Of a stretch of DNA of 47,262 nt, positions 43,689 through 47,262 are shown in pieces. Below the pieces are notes generated by a model. The model had not been told where the DNA came from and made no database searches. It was given only the letters and a program-made list of their open reading frames with translations. Every line of letters starts with the position of its first letter. Within the stretch, counting starts at the first letter, position 1. Source of the stretch: an uncultured Prochlorococcus sp. (lineage in GTDB: Bacteria; Cyanobacteriota; Cyanobacteriia; PCC-6307; Cyanobiaceae); NCBI GenBank assembly GCA_902634515.1, contig CACPKH010000008.1:1-47262 (forward strand), given 5' to 3'. A program made the translations under genes and the position numbers.

Positions 43689-45458
43689 GTGACCCTGACT
43701 TCTTCACCTGTAGACCTAGGTGATTATGGGAATCAGGAATATAAGCAGATGCTTGGTGCTGATGCGCTTATGGATTCTTTGCGACGACACTCAGTAGAAA
43801 CAATCTTTGGATACCCTGGTGGAGCAATACTTCCTATATATGATGCGGTATATAAGGCTGAACAAGCGGGATGGTTAAGACATATTCTTGTTAGGCATGA
43901 GCAAGGTGGTGTGCATGCTGCAGATGGTTATGCAAGAGCTACTGGGAAAGTAGGTGTTTGCTTTGGTACGTCTGGCCCGGGAGCTACAAACCTTGTTACA
44001 GGAATTGCTACAGCTCAGATGGATTCTGTACCCTTGGTTGTCATTACAGGGCAAGTGCCTCGAGCTGCAATCGGAACAGATGCATTTCAGGAAACAGATA
44101 TTTTTGGTATCACTTTGCCAATTGTCAAGCATTCTTGGGTTGTTAGAAATCCTTCCGAGATAGCTTCAGTCGTTGCACAAGCTTTCTTTATTGCATCTTC
44201 TGGGAGACCTGGACCAGTACTTATTGACATTCCTAAAGACGTTGGACAAGAGCTATTTGATTATTTACCTATAAAACCTGGTTCTGTAATCCCACGTGGG
44301 TTTCAATTGCCAACCCCCCCTGAATTGCAATCACTTGAGGATGCTTTAGATCTTATTGAAAATTCTTATAAACCTCTTTTATATGTAGGAGGGGGACTTA
44401 TTGCTGCCGGAGCTCATCAAACTTTAGCGAAGTTAGCTCATCGTCATCAGCTACCAGTAACAACAACTTTGATGGGCAAAGGCGCATTTGATGAAAGGAA
44501 CCACCTTTCAGTTGGAATGCTTGGTATGCACGGAACTGCGTATGCAAACTTTGCAGTTACAGAATGCGATTTATTAATTGCTTTAGGAGCTAGATTTGAT
44601 GACAGGGTAACTGGCAAATTAGATACTTTTGCACCTAAGGCAAAAGTTATCCATTTTGAAGTTGATCCTGCAGAAATTAATAAAAATAGAAAAGCTGATG
44701 TTGCAGTATTAGGTGATTTAAGTATTAGCATTGTTAAGTTATTAGATTTGAGTGAGAGTAGAGAAATAAAACCTAAAACTGAAAAATGGATATCAGTAAT
44801 TGATAAGTGGAAAAAACAATATCCCCTTTCTCAGCCATCAAATAAGGGAGAAATATTTCCTCAGGAAGTGCTAATAGAAGTAAGAGATATTATGCCAGAT
44901 GCCTATATAACAACTGATGTGGGCCAGCATCAAATGTGGGCAGCACAGTATTTAAGGAATGCACCTCGTCAATGGATTAGCAGTGCAGGTTTGGGTACTA
45001 TGGGTTTTGGCGTTCCTGCAGCACTAGGTGTTCAAACTGCATTGCCTGATAAAGACGTTGTTTGTATTGCTGGCGATGCAAGTATCCTTATGAATATTCA
45101 GGAATTAGCCACTATTGCTGAGTATAAATTAAATGTAAAGATTGTAATAATTAATAATCAATGGCAAGGAATGGTTCGCCAGTGGCAAGAAAGTTTTTAT
45201 GAAGAACGTTATTCAGCAACTGATATGTCAAAAGGAGAACCTGACTTTGTTACTTTGGCAAATTCTTTTGGGATATCAGGTGTATTAATTAGTGACCGTA
45301 AAAACTTTAAAGAAAAACTCAAAAGTGCTTTATTAGATCCTGGCCCTCGATTAATTGATGTTCATGTAAGAAGGGATGAGAATTGTTATCCAATGGTCCC
45401 ACCAGGGAAGTCAAACTCTCAAATGGTTGGACTTCCTGTTCATCCAGAAACTTGCTAA
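43689..45458 (+). CDS. ilvB: Acetolactate synthase, large (catalytic) subunit
   Basis: IlvB condenses two pyruvates (or pyruvate and 2-oxobutyrate) using thiamine diphosphate and FAD, starting branched-chain amino acid synthesis; the regulatory subunit IlvN is encoded elsewhere. The enzyme of about 589 residues has 'YPGGAILPIYDAVY', 'RHEQGGVHAADGYARATGKV' (catalytic Glu), 'GPVLIDIPKDVGQE' and the ThDP motif 'AGDASILMNIQELATI' through 'VIINNQWQGMVRQWQE'. The motif reads G-D-A rather than G-D-G. The start may be GTG 43689 or TTG 43668 (596 residues). Confidence 0.95.
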   Translation: MTLTSSPVDLGDYGNQEYKQMLGADALMDSLRRHSVETIFGYPGGAILPIYDAVYKAEQAGWLRHILVRHEQGGVHAADGYARATGKVGVCFGTSGPGATNLVTGIATAQMDSVPLVVITGQVPRAAIGTDAFQETDIFGITLPIVKHSWVVRNPSEIASVVAQAFFIASSGRPGPVLIDIPKDVGQELFDYLPIKPGSVIPRGFQLPTPPELQSLEDALDLIENSYKPLLYVGGGLIAAGAHQTLAKLAHRHQLPVTTTLMGKGAFDERNHLSVGMLGMHGTAYANFAVTECDLLIALGARFDDRVTGKLDTFAPKAKVIHFEVDPAEINKNRKADVAVLGDLSISIVKLLDLSESREIKPKTEKWISVIDKWKKQYPLSQPSNKGEIFPQEVLIEVRDIMPDAYITTDVGQHQMWAAQYLRNAPRQWISSAGLGTMGFGVPAALGVQTALPDKDVVCIAGDASILMNIQELATIAEYKLNVKIVIINNQWQGMVRQWQESFYEERYSATDMSKGEPDFVTLANSFGISGVLISDRKNFKEKLKSALLDPGPRLIDVHVRRDENCYPMVPPGKSNSQMVGLPVHPETC

Positions 45459-45541
45459 AGAATCAAATTAAATATTTTTATTTTGAAGTATGATTACTTA
45501 AATGAATATAGAATTTTAATGAATGTGGTTGAGTATTTCAA

Positions 45542-45883
45542 ATGATAAGATTGTTCTTCTTGCTTTTAGCAATATTATTATTACCTTTGGCAACATTATC
45601 AGCAGAGGTCTTACAGGTTAATAGCTATAATAGATTATTAATAGGTGATAATAATAGGAGTTATAAAGTAAAAATTGCTTGCATCGAAGCTTTGCCTAAT
45701 AAAGAGAATTTGGCTTTTAATTGGTTACGAGAAGAATTGCCAAGGAAAACAAAAGTAAATATTAAACCTAAAGCTTTTATGGAAGGAGTCTTGATAGCAA
45801 GTTTGATAGATGTTAAGTCTAAGAAAGATTTAGGAAAGTCCATGGAAATAGAAGGACTTGCTCGACTTGACTGCTCTGAATGA
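45542..45883 (+). CDS. Secreted SNase-like (thermonuclease fold) small protein, probably non-catalytic
   Basis: The 113 residues begin with a signal peptide (hydrophobic 'LFFLLLAILLLPLATLSAEV', cleavage probably after LSA) and continue with an OB-like region reminiscent of staphylococcal nuclease: 'LLIGDNNRSYKVKIACIEAL', where SNases have 'R-L-x-x-I-D-A-P-E'. The D-x-D-T and the catalytic Arg/Glu set are not seen, so nuclease activity is unlikely. It follows ilvB by 83 bases. The family relationship is by pattern only and is moderate; otherwise it is a hypothetical exported protein. Confidence 0.65.
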   Translation: MIRLFFLLLAILLLPLATLSAEVLQVNSYNRLLIGDNNRSYKVKIACIEALPNKENLAFNWLREELPRKTKVNIKPKAFMEGVLIASLIDVKSKKDLGKSMEIEGLARLDCSE

Positions 45884-45907
45884 TAATTAAAAATATAGAA
45901 TAAGAAC

Positions 45908-46690
45908 TTAATTCGAGACTATTGAGCTCCACTGACGTGATCTTACTTTATCTCTTCTCCAAGAATTAAAAAGATTTTTCTCTTTAAAAGTACAAATATT
46001 ACTAATACTAATGTTTTTAGATTTAACACCTTCTTTAATAAGTTGATAATATGCTAATAATCTTATATCAAGGAGGAATTTATTTATATCTTTTCCTTTC
46101 TTTATTATTTTTAATCTTAGCATTGATTCAATCTTACTTTCTTTAATTTTAGGCAATGTATCTTTTTTTGATTGAAGGGAATTTTCTATACTGGTGATTA
46201 CTGTTGAATCCACTTCGTAATGTTTTGAAGATATGCAAGGCCCTATAGCAACGATTAGGTCATCAGACTTGCACCCATTCTTTATAAGACTTTGAGTTGT
46301 ATTTTTTATAACATTTTTTGATAGGCCTTTCCAGCCTGCATGTGTGGCAGCAACATTTCCTTGGTTTAAGTCTGCAAAGAGTATGGGTATGCAATCAGCT
46401 GAATATATCCATAAGCTTTGATTCTTAGAGTCGCTAATCATGCTATCAGCATCTATAAGATTTAAATCATAAGATTGACTAGCCTTAATTACTTTATTGC
46501 TATGAACTTGATTTAAGAGATGTATATCTGGCCTTTCATTGATTAATTGTTTAATTAATGATTCAGGGCTTTGCTTTTGACTTAACTTCGTAAAAAAGAA
46601 ATTCTTAAACCCATTCTTAGAAAGTAGTTCTGATTCAAAATAGCTTATACCTTTTTGATCTCTTAGGTGCCAAATACTTTCATTAATCAA
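45908..46690 (-). CDS. pgeF: PgeF/YfiH family purine nucleoside phosphorylase (laccase-domain)
   Basis: The 260-residue protein has the DUF152/laccase-domain blocks 'LLNQVHSNKVIKASQSY' (first His), 'YSADCIPILFADLNQGNVAA' and 'THAGWKGLSKNVIKNTTQSL' (Cys and second His that bind zinc), and 'AIGPCISSKHYEVDSTVI'. Family members phosphorolyse adenosine and related nucleosides; an older view gave polyphenol oxidase, and a cell-wall role (PgeF) exists in E. coli. The start codon is TTG at 46690; no in-frame ATG is available nearby. It is convergent with the SNase-like gene and 47 bases downstream of the Tab2 gene. Confidence 0.9.
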   Translation of the reverse strand: MINESIWHLRDQKGISYFESELLSKNGFKNFFFTKLSQKQSPESLIKQLINERPDIHLLNQVHSNKVIKASQSYDLNLIDADSMISDSKNQSLWIYSADCIPILFADLNQGNVAATHAGWKGLSKNVIKNTTQSLIKNGCKSDDLIVAIGPCISSKHYEVDSTVITSIENSLQSKKDTLPKIKESKIESMLRLKIIKKGKDINKFLLDIRLLAYYQLIKEGVKSKNISISNICTFKEKNLFNSWRRDKVRSRQWSSIVSN

Positions 46691-46737
46691 TTTGTTTAAA
46701 TATGTTTATTGATTCTTAAATTTAAACCTATTGTAAA

Positions 46738-47262
46738 TTAATCTCCCAAATCTCTTAACATCCAGAAACCAGCAAATTTCTTTTCGTCAGGATTAACTTG
46801 TATGGATATAAATTGAAGCCCTTGTGCTTTTTTAATAGAAGTTTCCATCATCTCCTGAGTGTTTTGAGCCATTTCTTCTGAGATGTCTGTTACCAGCCAT
46901 CTGTCTTCTTGGCCTGTTTCAAGGATCAATTGTCTACCTTCTATTACTAGTCTGACTGGTTCAATTCCACTCAACCAAGCCGACAAAGCTAGTGAACGAG
47001 AAACACTAAATAATCTAAGACCAGGGATAGAAATATTTTCTTTTATAGAAGATTTTATTGGTATTAATCCATTGAATTCCATTGGCCATTCTTTAGCTTC
47101 TCGAAGTGTATTTAGGTCAAGTGAAGCTAGGCTCCATGCATCTGCTCTAAGTGCCTCGGGTAAAGGTACTGGTTGGTTGAAAATTCTTTGTGGAGGAGGA
47201 GCTAGTGGGCCAGCCATATACCCTTCTTGTTTTGGATAGAATTCTTTCTCTCTGTGCTTTAA
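46738..47262 (-). CDS. Tab2/Atab2-family RNA-binding protein, C-terminal part (partial at right edge)
   Basis: The frame stays open past the ATG at 47217 to the window end (the 15 codons upstream contain no stop), so the true start lies outside. The visible part, about 174 residues, matches the C-terminal half of the DUF1092/Tab2 family: 'FYPKQEGYMAGPLAPPPQRI', 'VPLPEALRADAWSLASLDL', 'IPGLRLFSVSRSLALSAWLS', 'EGRQLILETGQEDRWLVTD' and 'AQGLQFISIQVNPDEKKFAG' then 'FWMLRDLGD'. Tab2/Atab2 proteins promote photosystem I (and II) protein synthesis. It is a genuine long gene cut by the window, not a short protein. Confidence 0.85.
   Translation of the reverse strand, partial: LKHREKEFYPKQEGYMAGPLAPPPQRIFNQPVPLPEALRADAWSLASLDLNTLREAKEWPMEFNGLIPIKSSIKENISIPGLRLFSVSRSLALSAWLSGIEPVRLVIEGRQLILETGQEDRWLVTDISEEMAQNTQEMMETSIKKAQGLQFISIQVNPDEKKFAGFWMLRDLGD

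Noticed and set aside
43875-44163. Overlapping open frames on both strands within ilvB.
   Set aside because: These follow from the codon pattern of ilvB, and none resembles a known protein.
45070-45100. ThDP-binding motif of acetolactate synthase reads G-D-A instead of G-D-G.
   Set aside because: From memory G-D-A-S is usual in cyanobacterial IlvB, and the second half of the motif (N-N) is intact, so it is not a sign of loss of function.
46738-47217. Reading the right-end gene as a complete 159-residue protein.
   Set aside because: The frame is open to the window edge, and upstream residues continue the Tab2-family pattern, so it is a partial longer gene.

Overview
The window is AT-rich (roughly one third GC by eye), densely packed chromosomal DNA from a marine picocyanobacterium, most likely Prochlorococcus of a low-light lineage. 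The indicators are cyanobacterium-restricted proteins (the Tab2 family, Psb27, a DUF2854 protein, a cyanobacterial-type Ssb), a ferrochelatase carrying a chlorophyll-binding-like C-terminal helix, C5-pathway tetrapyrrole genes (hemL, hemC, hemH), a cobalamin gene pair, small genes, short intergenic gaps and frequent GTG/TTG starts. The species assignment is inference from gene content; no rRNA gene lies in the window.

Layout. 1-4.9 kb: 3' end of yajQ, a small unknown gene, an SPFH/prohibitin gene, hemL and xthA on the minus strand, then two lineage-specific unknown genes. 5-8.8 kb: larC overlapping a UPF0104 membrane protein, facing futB. 7.2-10.9 kb (minus): yjbQ-phhB-cobW-futB, tightly spaced and probably one operon around metal and cofactor handling. 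10.9-15.5 kb: M32 carboxypeptidase and a soluble pyrophosphatase, with hemC and the principal sigma factor rpoD opposing. 15.5-22.7 kb: priA, then a minus-strand cluster DUF2854-argB-DUF3153-like, then ssb divergent from cobK-cutA. 22.7-27.4 kb (minus): a PfkB kinase, purA, psb27, proS. 27.5-30 kb (plus): an HTH protein, a second pyrophosphatase, an Spx/ArsC-like protein, lepB. 30-32.6 kb (minus): a two-domain histidine phosphatase overlapping a dihydroorotase homologue. 32.7-37.5 kb (plus): a CPBP protease, an FtsL-like protein directly abutting ftsI, and transaldolase. 37.6-42.3 kb (minus): pyrH-frr-geranylgeranyl-reductase-like, cobO and a tyrosine recombinase. 42.4-47.3 kb: hemH, ilvB, an SNase-like small protein, then pgeF and a Tab2-family gene that runs off the right end.

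This is mostly core metabolism, with no phage, transposon, CRISPR array, rRNA or tRNA that I could support. The points of real interest are hidden in ordinary-looking genes. (i) There are two family I pyrophosphatases; the one resembling the standard cyanobacterial enzyme has lost a catalytic Asp, while the divergent copy keeps the complete site. (ii) A dihydroorotase homologue has lost nearly all metal ligands. (iii) An FtsL-like bitopic protein sits directly before ftsI. (iv) A perfect 24-bp inverted repeat lies just upstream of pyrH, one gene away from a lone tyrosine recombinase. (v) Psb27 appears to lack the lipobox used in many cyanobacteria. (vi) A LarC nickel-pincer protein is present without its partner genes in view.
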